A stretch of 64,000 nt of DNA, from assembly GCA_963664255.1 (NCBI GenBank), contig OY760938.1, forward strand, positions 620,001-684,000, in the 5' to 3' direction. The notes under the pieces were generated by a model. It had not been told where the DNA came from. It saw nothing but the letters and a program-made list of their open reading frames with translations, and made no database searches. The DNA is from G963663775 sp963664255. GTDB lineage: Bacteria; Bacillota; Clostridia; Oscillospirales; Butyricicoccaceae. Both the position numbers and the translations under genes were made by a program. Below, piece by piece: positions 52,659 to 61,106 of the stretch (the stretch's first letter is position 1; each line of letters opens with the position of its first letter).

Positions 52659-53335
52659 GCGTGCACAAAGACCACCGCCAGCGTGTGAAGCAAAAGTTTT
52701 TAGAGCTCGGTTTAAAAGGATTTCATGACCACGAAATGCTGGAACTGCTGCTCTTTTATGCCATTCCCCGCAAAGACGTGAACCCCATTGCGCATGCGCT
52801 GCTGCAGCGGTTTGGCAGCTTGTCGGGGGTATTTGAGGCATCGGTTGCCGAACTGCAGCAAACCGAAGGCATCGGCGAAAGTGCCGCAGTGCTTGTGCAT
52901 CTGTGCATCGAATTGTTTCGTAGCTATGCCATTGACCGCACACAGCAGTCCATAGGCAAGCTGTGCCTCACCTCCACACAACTCATCGGCGACTATTTAA
53001 AACCGTATTTCACAGGACTATGCGAAGAACTTCTCATGATGGCTTGCGTAGACCACAAAGGCAGTGTGCTCTATTGCGGTGAATTGGGAAGAGGTTCGCT
53101 CGATGGTGTCAGCGTCAGCGTGCGCACCATTGTGGAAATCGCCATGCGCCATCATGCGCACGGTGTTATTTTGGCACACAATCATCCGCATGGCATCGCA
53201 TTGCCATCACAGCAAGATGTGACGCTGACCGAGCTGATTCGCAAAGGCTTGCGCACGGTGGAAATTCAGCTTTTGGACCATGTGATTTATGCAGACGATG
53301 ATTATGTGTCCTTCCGAGAAAGCCGTCTTGTATAA
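52655..53335 (+). CDS. radC: RadC family protein (JAB/MPN domain)
   Basis: 226 residues from the ATG at 52655, overlapping the GNAT stop codon, with AAGGAG upstream. An N-terminal helix-hairpin-helix-like region (LLFYAIPRKDVNPIAHALLQRFGSL, LQQTEGIGESAA) precedes the JAB1/MPN metalloprotease-like domain with HNHPHGIALPSQQD, the full HxH...SxxD zinc motif. RadC proteins are conserved, but their role in DNA repair is disputed. It lies 48 nt before uvrB, which may be co-transcribed. Confidence 0.93.
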   Translation: MSVHKDHRQRVKQKFLELGLKGFHDHEMLELLLFYAIPRKDVNPIAHALLQRFGSLSGVFEASVAELQQTEGIGESAAVLVHLCIELFRSYAIDRTQQSIGKLCLTSTQLIGDYLKPYFTGLCEELLMMACVDHKGSVLYCGELGRGSLDGVSVSVRTIVEIAMRHHAHGVILAHNHPHGIALPSQQDVTLTELIRKGLRTVEIQLLDHVIYADDDYVSFRESRLV

Positions 53336-53383
53336 CCCCTATCGTTTGTATCCGTACGCAGAATTTTCACAAGGAGGAGTTTC

Positions 53384-55345
53384 ATGCCCCGTTTTCAAGT
53401 GGTCAGTGCTTACCAACCGGCAGGCGACCAACCAAAAGCAATCGAACAGCTGGCGGAAGGCATCCAAATGGGCTTTCGTGAGCAGACCCTTTTGGGGGTC
53501 ACCGGCTCCGGCAAAACCTTTACCATGGCAAATCTCATCGAAAAGGTGCAAAGACCAACCTTGGTGCTGGCGCATAACAAGACCTTGGCGGCACAGCTTT
53601 GTTCGGAGCTGCGGGAGTTTTTTCCGCACAACGCCGTTGAATATTTTGTCAGCTATTATGACTATTATCAGCCCGAGGCATACATTGCCTCAACCGATAC
53701 CTATATCGAAAAAGACAGTGCCGTCAATGACGAAATCGACCGTTTGCGGCACTCTGCAACCTCTGCCCTGTCTGAGCGGGAGGATGTGATTATTGTTGCA
53801 TCGGTTTCCTGCATCTATTCTTTAGGTGACCCTATCGACTATAAAAGCATGGTAGTGTCCCTGCGCCCTAGCATGGAGCTTGGACGGGAAGAGCTGATTC
53901 GCCGTTTGATTGGCATTCAATATGAACGCAACGACATTGCCTTTGAACGAAATCGCTTCCGTGTGCGTGGGGATACGGTTGAGGTGTGGCCGGTATATTC
54001 CGATTCCGATTGTGTGCGCATTGAGTTTTTCGGCGACGAAATTGACCGCATCAGCCAAATAAATCCGCTTACTGGTCTATTAACCAAGGAATTGGGGCAC
54101 ATTGCCATCTTCCCTGCCAGCCATTATGTCACACCACGTGAAAAAATGGAACACGCCATTGCTTCTCTGGAAACGGAGCTTGCACAGCGTGTGCAGTATT
54201 TTGAGGACAACGGCAAATTGGTAGAGGCGCAGCGCATCAAACAGCGCACCAAATATGACATTGAAATGATGCAGGAAATCGGGTTTTGCAGCGGCATCGA
54301 AAACTATTCCCGTGTGTTATCGGGCAGAGAACCCGGCAGTGCACCATTCACCTTGATTGACTATTTCCCCAAGGATTTTCTGCTGATTGTGGACGAAAGC
54401 CATGTCATGCTGCCGCAGGTGCGTGCGATGTACCATGGCGACCGTGCCCGCAAAGAGAGCCTTATCGAAAACGGTTTCCGCCTGCCCTCGGCATATGACA
54501 ACCGCCCTTTGCAGTTTGATGAATTTTGTGACCGTTTAAACCAAATCGTTTTTGTGTCAGCCACCCCTGGGGACTACGAAAAAGGATTGTCTGCGCAAAT
54601 CGTTGAGCAGGTGATTCGCCCCACAGGACTGGTTGACCCCGAAATAGAGGTGCGCCCTGTAGAGGGGCAGGTTGATGACTTGATTGGGGAAATTCATCTG
54701 CGCACAGACCGCAAGGAACGTGTTCTCATCACCACCTTGACCAAAAAGATGGCAGAGGATTTGACCGGATTTTTGGAAGGCGCAGGCATTCGTGTGCGCT
54801 ATATGCACCACGATGTCAAAACCATCGAACGTATGGAGCTTTTGCGTGACCTGCGCCTTGGCTTGTTTGACGTACTGGTCGGCATCAACCTGCTGCGTGA
54901 GGGCTTGGATTTGCCGGAAGTTTCTCTGGTTGCCATTTTGGATGCCGATAAAGAAGGATTTTTGCGCTCGGAAACCTCTCTTGTCCAAACCATTGGCCGT
55001 GCTGCCCGCAATGCCGAGGGACGTGTCATCATGTATGCCGATAAAATCACGCCCTCCATGCGCCGTGCCATTGATGAAACCGAACGCCGCCGTGAAATGC
55101 AGCAGCAATTTAATGCGGCACATGGCATTACGCCGAAAACCGTCAGCAAGCAGGTGCATGACATCATTGAAATCTCCGGCAGCAGCAGTGCCGACAACAC
55201 CCCCGCACACAAACACATGACCAAGGGCGAAAAAGCCGCAGCCATTGCGCAGCTGACCCGCCAAATGAAGGAAGCTGCCAAGCTATTGGAATTTGAGATT
55301 GCAGCAGCATTGCGTGATAAAATCAAAGCACTGGAAGAAAGCTAA
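53384..55345 (+). CDS. uvrB: Excinuclease ABC subunit B
   Basis: 653 residues, normal length. DNA damage verification helicase of nucleotide excision repair. It has Walker A GVTGSGKT near residue 40, the beta-hairpin region YYDYYQPEAYI, DEXD-like IVDESH, helicase motifs (ATPGDYE, TTLTKKMAEDLT, REGLDLPEVSLVAILDADKEG, QTIGRAARN) and a C-terminal UVR/UvrC-binding domain (AAAIAQLTRQMKEAAKLLEFE). Start after AAGGAGGAGTTTC. Followed at 47 nt by uvrA. Confidence 0.98.
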   Translation: MPRFQVVSAYQPAGDQPKAIEQLAEGIQMGFREQTLLGVTGSGKTFTMANLIEKVQRPTLVLAHNKTLAAQLCSELREFFPHNAVEYFVSYYDYYQPEAYIASTDTYIEKDSAVNDEIDRLRHSATSALSEREDVIIVASVSCIYSLGDPIDYKSMVVSLRPSMELGREELIRRLIGIQYERNDIAFERNRFRVRGDTVEVWPVYSDSDCVRIEFFGDEIDRISQINPLTGLLTKELGHIAIFPASHYVTPREKMEHAIASLETELAQRVQYFEDNGKLVEAQRIKQRTKYDIEMMQEIGFCSGIENYSRVLSGREPGSAPFTLIDYFPKDFLLIVDESHVMLPQVRAMYHGDRARKESLIENGFRLPSAYDNRPLQFDEFCDRLNQIVFVSATPGDYEKGLSAQIVEQVIRPTGLVDPEIEVRPVEGQVDDLIGEIHLRTDRKERVLITTLTKKMAEDLTGFLEGAGIRVRYMHHDVKTIERMELLRDLRLGLFDVLVGINLLREGLDLPEVSLVAILDADKEGFLRSETSLVQTIGRAARNAEGRVIMYADKITPSMRRAIDETERRREMQQQFNAAHGITPKTVSKQVHDIIEISGSSSADNTPAHKHMTKGEKAAAIAQLTRQMKEAAKLLEFEIAAALRDKIKALEES

Positions 55346-55392
55346 GAGCACCCGAGCAGCCCACCCGCAGGGCAGAAAAGGAAGATAAAACG

Positions 55393-58239
55393 ATGCAAGA
55401 ACACATTGTCATAAAAGGCGCAAGAGAGCACAATCTCAAGAACATTGACATCAAACTGCCGCGTGATAAACTGATTGTCATGACTGGTTTGTCTGGTTCT
55501 GGCAAGTCCTCCCTTGCATTTGACACCATTTATGCCGAAGGACAGCGCCGCTATGTGGAATCCCTCTCGTCTTACGCACGACAATTTTTAGGGCAAATGG
55601 AAAAACCGGATGTTGATGAAATCGACGGGCTTTCCCCTGCCATCTCCATCGACCAAAAAACCACCTCCCGCAATCCACGCTCCACAGTTGGTACGGTCAC
55701 TGAAATCTATGATTATCTGCGTCTGCTTTGGGCGAGAATCGGCATCCCGCACTGCCCCAAATGCGGCAAAGAAATCCATCAGCAAACCATTGACCAAATC
55801 ATAGACGCGCTGATGCTGTTGCCGGAGGGCACACGCTTGCAGATTCTTGCGCCTGTCGTGCGTGCCCGCAAAGGCGAGCACGTCAAGGTGCTGGAGGAAG
55901 CACGTCGCTCGGGCTATGTTCGTGTACGAATTGACGGCAATGTGTATGATTTAGCGGAAGAAATCAAGCTGGAAAAGAACAAAAAACACAATATTGAAAT
56001 TGTCGTAGACCGCATCGTTATCAAACCAGATGTGCGTGCCCGTTTGACAGATTCCGTCGAAACTGCTTCTGCCCTGACCGGTGGACTGATGATTGCGGAT
56101 GTGATTCAAGGCGAAGAGCTGCTCTTTTCGCAGAATTTCGCCTGCGAAACCTGTGGGATTTCGATTGAAGAAATGACCCCACGTATGTTTTCCTTCAACA
56201 ATCCGTATGGTGCGTGCCCTACCTGCACAGGTTTGGGCATCCAAATGAAAATCGACCCCGACCGCATCCTGCCAAATCACAAGCTGTCCATTAAGGACGG
56301 TGCCATTCAGGCAAGCGGTTGGGGCAATGCAGACGCTGGCACGATTGCCCGCATGTATTATGATGCGTTGGGCAAAAAATATGGATTTACCATCGAAACA
56401 CCGATTGAAGAACTGTCGGAAGAAGCCGTGTATGCCTTGCTCTATGGCACAGGTAACGAGCCGCTGAAGCTGTATGTGCAGCGGTTTTCCGGCGGCACCA
56501 TGGAGCAGCCTTTTGAAGGCATTGTCAACAATCTGGAACGCCGCTACAAAGAAACGAACAGCGACTATATGCGTGCAGAAATCGAAGAATGCATGAGCGA
56601 AATCCCCTGCCCCGACTGCCAGGGCCGCCGCTTGAAAAAAGAGGTGCTGGCAGTCACCGTTGGCGGACTCAACATCGCAGATTACAGCGAACATTCGATT
56701 GTTTCGGCATTGGAATTCATCGATGCGCTGACGCTTTCCGAAAAGGAGCAATTCATCGCAAACAGCATTTTGAAGGAAGTGCGGGAGCGACTGGGGTTCT
56801 TGCGCTCGGTGGGTCTGGAATATTTGACGCTGTCCCGTGCCTCTGGCACACTATCCGGCGGAGAAAGCCAACGCATTCGGTTAGCAACGCAAATCGGCTC
56901 TTCGCTGATGGGCGTGCTATACATCCTTGACGAACCTTCCATTGGCTTGCACCAGCGTGATAATGATAAGCTACTGGCAACCTTGCAGCATCTGCGTGAT
57001 TTGGGCAACACGCTCATTGTGGTAGAACATGACGAAGACACCATGCATGCCGCAGATTATATCGTAGACATCGGTCCCGGTGCGGGTGTACATGGCGGCC
57101 ATGTGATGTATGCCGGTGGTATGGACGGACTGTTGGAGTGCCCAGAATCCATCACGGGACAGTATTTGAGCGGCAAAAAACATATTCCGATTCCAGACAT
57201 CCGCCGCATGGGCAGCGGCAAATGGCTGACCGTTCATGGTGCAACGGTGAACAATTTGAAGCACACCGATTTTTCCATTCCACTGGGTACTTTCACCTGT
57301 GTCACAGGTGTTTCCGGCTCTGGAAAATCCTCTTTTGTTAATGAAATCTTATATAAACGCCTTGCCGCAGACTTAAACGGTGCAAAAACAAGGGCAGGTG
57401 CGCATGAAAGCATCGAAGGCATGGAGCATCTCGACAAGGTCATTGACATCAGCCAATCTCCTATCGGACGCACGCCACGCTCCAACCCAGCCACCTATAC
57501 AGGGGTTTGGAATGACATTCGTGAGCTGTTTGCCACCACCCAAGATGCTAAAATGCGTGGCTATGGGGCGGGTCGCTTTTCCTTCAATGTGAAAGGCGGA
57601 CGCTGCGAAGCGTGCGCAGGCGACGGCATGAATAAAATCGAAATGCACTTCCTGCCAGATATTTATGTGCCGTGTGATGTCTGCAAAGGCAAACGCTACA
57701 ATAAAGAAACCTTAGAAGTGCGCTATAAAGACAAAAACATTCATGAAGTGCTGGAAATGACCGTGGATGAAGCCTTGCAGTTTTTTGAAAACCAACCCAA
57801 AATCGCCCGCCGTCTGCATACTTTGCAGGAGGTCGGTTTGGGATATGTCAAATTGGGGCAATCCTCCACCACGCTTTCCGGCGGTGAGGCACAGCGTGCC
57901 AAGCTTGCCACCGAACTCAGCAAGCGTGCGACTGGAAAAACCATCTACATTTTGGACGAACCGACCACAGGTCTGCACGTTGCCGATGTGCACCGCTTGA
58001 TTGATGTTCTGCAAAAGTTGGTGGATACCGGAAACACGGTTGTGGTGATTGAACACAATCTGGATGTGATTAAAACCGCCGATTATATCATTGACCTCGG
58101 ACCCGAAGGCGGCGTTGGCGGCGGCGAAATCGTCTGCTGCGGCACACCCGAAAGCGTTGTCGGCTGTGAACGCTCCTATACAGGGCAATATCTGCGAAAA
58201 TATCTGCGCAGACGCCAAGAAGACACTGCTTCTCTATAA
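55393..58239 (+). CDS. uvrA: Excinuclease ABC subunit A
   Basis: 948 residues, normal length. Damage-recognition ABC ATPase: two Walker A motifs (GLSGSGKSS near 36, GVSGSGKSSF near 640), two ABC signatures (TLSGGESQR, TLSGGEAQR), and zinc modules (CPKCGKEI; CETCGIS...CPTC; CEACAGDG...CDVCKGKRY). It forms a complex with UvrB to load it at lesions. Second gene of uvrBA, ended by the terminator at 58245-58299. Confidence 0.98.
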   Translation: MQEHIVIKGAREHNLKNIDIKLPRDKLIVMTGLSGSGKSSLAFDTIYAEGQRRYVESLSSYARQFLGQMEKPDVDEIDGLSPAISIDQKTTSRNPRSTVGTVTEIYDYLRLLWARIGIPHCPKCGKEIHQQTIDQIIDALMLLPEGTRLQILAPVVRARKGEHVKVLEEARRSGYVRVRIDGNVYDLAEEIKLEKNKKHNIEIVVDRIVIKPDVRARLTDSVETASALTGGLMIADVIQGEELLFSQNFACETCGISIEEMTPRMFSFNNPYGACPTCTGLGIQMKIDPDRILPNHKLSIKDGAIQASGWGNADAGTIARMYYDALGKKYGFTIETPIEELSEEAVYALLYGTGNEPLKLYVQRFSGGTMEQPFEGIVNNLERRYKETNSDYMRAEIEECMSEIPCPDCQGRRLKKEVLAVTVGGLNIADYSEHSIVSALEFIDALTLSEKEQFIANSILKEVRERLGFLRSVGLEYLTLSRASGTLSGGESQRIRLATQIGSSLMGVLYILDEPSIGLHQRDNDKLLATLQHLRDLGNTLIVVEHDEDTMHAADYIVDIGPGAGVHGGHVMYAGGMDGLLECPESITGQYLSGKKHIPIPDIRRMGSGKWLTVHGATVNNLKHTDFSIPLGTFTCVTGVSGSGKSSFVNEILYKRLAADLNGAKTRAGAHESIEGMEHLDKVIDISQSPIGRTPRSNPATYTGVWNDIRELFATTQDAKMRGYGAGRFSFNVKGGRCEACAGDGMNKIEMHFLPDIYVPCDVCKGKRYNKETLEVRYKDKNIHEVLEMTVDEALQFFENQPKIARRLHTLQEVGLGYVKLGQSSTTLSGGEAQRAKLATELSKRATGKTIYILDEPTTGLHVADVHRLIDVLQKLVDTGNTVVVIEHNLDVIKTADYIIDLGPEGGVGGGEIVCCGTPESVVGCERSYTGQYLRKYLRRRQEDTASL

Positions 58240-58244
58240 TACAA

Positions 58245-58299
58245 AACAGCATCCGTCCCAACCGCAATCGGTGTGAGATGGATGCTGTTCCTATTTTTA
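58245..58299. terminator. Bidirectional terminator between uvrA and prfC
   Basis: AACAGCATCC (58245-58254) and GGATGCTGTT (58280-58289) pair across a 25-nt loop, with T-rich tracts on both sides. It separates two convergent genes. Confidence 0.8.
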
Positions 58300-59895
58300 T
58301 TGGGTATTTTCCGAAAAATCAGACAATTCCAAACCTTTATTGTGGTCAAGTGCCCATGTGATATTCCACGGCGAGGAAAACAGCAGCAAATAATTGTCCC
58401 GCACATCCTGCACCACTTTGGAATCTGATGTCAGCTTCAATGCCTTATAATCAAACTCTTCATCTGCATTTTCAATCCAACGAATTTGACTGTATGGCAG
58501 CATATCACGGATGATTTCCACATTATATTCGTTTTTCAAGCGATATTCCAGCACTTCAAACTGCAGCACGCCGACCACGCCCACAATCACTTCTTCCATA
58601 CCGGTCTGCGGCTCGTGGAAAATCTGAATCGCACCTTCCTGCGCAATCTGTGTTGTGCCCTTGACAAACTGCTTGCGCTTGAGCGTGTCTTTTTGACGGA
58701 CACGGGCAAACAATTCCGGCGCAAAGGTTGGAATGCCCGAATACATGCACTTCATCACGGGGTCACACACCGTGTCGCCAATCGAAAACACGCCTGGGTC
58801 AAACACACCGATGATGTCACCGGCATATGCTTCATCCACAATAGAGCGATCCTGTGCCATCAGTTGCTGCGGCTGCGCCAGTTGCATTTTTCTGCCGCCC
58901 TGCACATGGAACACATCTGTGCCACGCTCAAACTTGCCCGAGCAAATGCGCATGAATGCAATACGGTCACGGTGTGCCTTGTTCATGTTTGCCTGTATTT
59001 TGAAAACAAAAGCCGAAAAATGCGTGTCAAACGGGTCAATAACGCCAATATCTGCTTTGCGTGGCAACGGAGATGATGTCATTTCTAAGAACTTCTGCAA
59101 AAATGGCTCTACGCCAAAATTGGTCAATGCTGAACCAAAAAAGACTGGGGACAGACGTCCTTCCCGCACCGCTTCCAAATCAAATTCATCCCCTGCGCCC
59201 GAAAGCAAGGCAATGTCATCGATGAGCGTGTCATATTGTCCACCTGCCAGATGCGCTTCCAGCATTGGGTCATCAATCGACAGGCGTGTCGCTTTGACTT
59301 CATGCCGTGCGTCCGCACCCTCAAATGCAATAACCTCATCATCCACACGGTCATACACCCCACGAAAATCCCGTCCCGACCCAATCGGCCAGTTGACCGG
59401 ATATGTGCCAATTCCAAGCTCATTTTCGATTTCCTCCAATAGCTCGTATGGGTCACGTGCTTCACGGTCCATTTTATTGACAAAGGTAAAAATCGGAATA
59501 TTGCGCATCACACACACTTTAAACAACTTTCTCGTCTGTGCTTCCACGCCCTTGGACGCATCAATGACCATCACGGCGCTGTCCGCCGCCATCAATGTGC
59601 GATAGGTGTCCTCGGAAAAGTCCTGATGTCCAGGCGTATCCAAAATATTGATGCATTTATTCTGATAGCGGAACTGTAGCACCGACGAGGTGACCGAAAT
59701 GCCACGCTGTTTTTCAATTTCCATCCAGTCCGATACCGCATGGCGGCTGTTTTTTTTGCCCTTCACCATACCAGCTTCCTGAATAGCTCCGCCGTATAGC
59801 AAAAACTTCTCCGTAATGGTTGTTTTTCCGGCATCAGGATGCGATATAATCGCAAAAGTGCGACGATTTTCTATTTCTTGTCGAAAAGCTGACAC
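58297..59895 (-). CDS. prfC: Peptide chain release factor 3
   Basis: 532 residues from a GTG at 59895, preferred over the ATG at 59922 because GGAGGAATCGTT lies directly before the GTG. Translational GTPase that removes RF1/RF2 from ribosomes: SHPDAGKTTITEKFLLYG (G1), RGISVTSSV (G2), DTPGHQDFSEDTYRTL (G3), NKMDREARDP (G4), and the RF3-type C-terminal half (VGVLQFEVLEYRLKNEY). Separate from the TetM-like factor elsewhere in the window. Convergent with uvrA, no operon partner. Confidence 0.96.
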   Translation of the reverse strand: MSAFRQEIENRRTFAIISHPDAGKTTITEKFLLYGGAIQEAGMVKGKKNSRHAVSDWMEIEKQRGISVTSSVLQFRYQNKCINILDTPGHQDFSEDTYRTLMAADSAVMVIDASKGVEAQTRKLFKVCVMRNIPIFTFVNKMDREARDPYELLEEIENELGIGTYPVNWPIGSGRDFRGVYDRVDDEVIAFEGADARHEVKATRLSIDDPMLEAHLAGGQYDTLIDDIALLSGAGDEFDLEAVREGRLSPVFFGSALTNFGVEPFLQKFLEMTSSPLPRKADIGVIDPFDTHFSAFVFKIQANMNKAHRDRIAFMRICSGKFERGTDVFHVQGGRKMQLAQPQQLMAQDRSIVDEAYAGDIIGVFDPGVFSIGDTVCDPVMKCMYSGIPTFAPELFARVRQKDTLKRKQFVKGTTQIAQEGAIQIFHEPQTGMEEVIVGVVGVLQFEVLEYRLKNEYNVEIIRDMLPYSQIRWIENADEEFDYKALKLTSDSKVVQDVRDNYLLLFSSPWNITWALDHNKGLELSDFSENTQ

Positions 59896-60006
59896 AACGA
59901 TTCCTCCAAAAGTAAAGTCCATTTTATTGTATCATTGATTGGGTTGAGAAGCAAGTTCCCTGCAAAGATTCCAGACGATGTTTCTGCAAATCAGCATAGA
60001 TTGTTT

Positions 60007-60357
60007 TCAAAAAACGACCACAGTTATGCCATTGTTGTGCTGCTCTAAATCGGTGTCATGGCGCAGATGCGGACAAATATCCAATGCCCTGCGGGTGTCT
60101 GCATCAAAAATGGAGAAGTTTTCCCCTGTTATAAAGCACCGAATTTTTCCGCTTTTTTGCAGCTCCGCCAACTGTCGCCGTGCGGCAGGCCGAATTTTTC
60201 CGCCTCGTCCGGAAGAACCGAATCCATGGATAATTTTCAGCAGCCGCACGTGCTGTTGTCGTGCGATTTGCACCTCCCAAGCGAGCCGCTGCATCGCCTG
60301 TGCCACGGTCGGCAGGTCATCTTCTAGGTTGATAATGCGATATGGTTTTAGCTTCAT
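60007..60357 (-). CDS. Smr-domain-like protein
   Basis: 116 residues from the ATG at 60357 (GGAATGGAAC upstream; starts at 60366 and 60387 are alternatives). The central motif LLKIIHGFGSSGRGGKIR matches the HGxGxG core of Smr domains, small DNA- or RNA-nicking folds found alone or at the end of MutS2. The N-terminal strand and helix (IINLEDDLPTVAQAMQRLAWEV) fit the same fold. The last 40 residues are divergent. Role unknown; nuclease activity not provable from sequence. Confidence 0.65.
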   Translation of the reverse strand: MKLKPYRIINLEDDLPTVAQAMQRLAWEVQIARQQHVRLLKIIHGFGSSGRGGKIRPAARRQLAELQKSGKIRCFITGENFSIFDADTRRALDICPHLRHDTDLEQHNNGITVVVF

Positions 60358-60460
60358 GTGTTCCATTCCAAATTCATTTGATTGCAAATATCTAATTCAC
60401 AGGCTTATTATAGCAGATTTCTGATATAAATACAGCCTTTTCTTTGCACGCAATGCAAAA

Positions 60461-60497
60461 AAGCAGAAGAAGTGCATGTAAGACACCTCTTCTGCTT
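60461..60497 (-). terminator. Terminator after the Ser/Thr-rich gene
   Basis: On the minus strand AAGCAGAAGAGGTG pairs with CACTTCTTCTGCTT across about nine bases, followed by a run of T. It is 12 nt after the stop codon at 60509. Confidence 0.85.
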
Positions 60498-60508
60498 TCC
60501 GCATGCCG

Positions 60509-61003
60509 TTATTCGCTTGTGGTTTCTTCTGTTGTCGTGCTGTCGGTTGCATCGGTTGCGTCGCTCGTATCGGTGGTATCCGTGGTGTCCGATGCAAAAT
60601 AGTCATCCAGCTTGCTTCTCATGCTATACATTTTAGAAGCGGAGGTAACACTACTTACAATGCTCAAAAATGTGCTTGCCGACAACCCACTTCCCGCGTC
60701 ACTGCTGGTTTGCAAGCTATCCAGCATACTGGTCACCATGCTGCCCATTGCCGCCATTTGTGCGGTGCTAATGCTCACCACTTCATCCGTGGATAAGGCA
60801 TTGGACGAACTGGAAGAGCTGCTGTAAGTCGTTGCCGCGTCACTGGATTCATACAGCGACTCTATCAATCCATCTGTTGTAGTAGTGGTGGTGTCCTCGC
60901 TCTCAGTCGCAGTTGTGGTGGCGGCTGTGGTCGCCGTGGTCGTGCTGTCCGTAGAATACGAGGAGGTTGTTCTAGTTGCAGAAATCACGGAACTGATGTC
61001 CAT
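60509..61003 (-). CDS. Ser/Thr-rich low-complexity protein
   Basis: 164 residues from the ATG at 61003 (AAAGGATGTG upstream). More than a third of residues are Ser or Thr. Low-complexity acidic runs lie at both ends (TTTATESEDTTTTTTDG near the start; SDTTDTTDTSDATDATDSTT at the end) around a more ordinary helical core (VVSISTAQMAAMGSMVTSML). No signal peptide or membrane helix. It has a good ribosome site and terminator, so it is probably expressed. It is 104 nt downstream of the chemoreceptor gene on the same strand. Family not recognised. Confidence 0.65.
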   Translation of the reverse strand: MDISSVISATRTTSSYSTDSTTTATTAATTTATESEDTTTTTTDGLIESLYESSDAATTYSSSSSSSNALSTDEVVSISTAQMAAMGSMVTSMLDSLQTSSDAGSGLSASTFLSIVSSVTSASKMYSMRSKLDDYFASDTTDTTDTSDATDATDSTTTEETTSE

Positions 61004-61106
61004 ATGCTTCACATCCTTTCAAAAGTTCAAAACGGTTCTATACAATGATATATCCGCTGATTTTCTAAAAAAACAAGAACCTGCAACTATATCAAATGCT
61101 TTGCAC

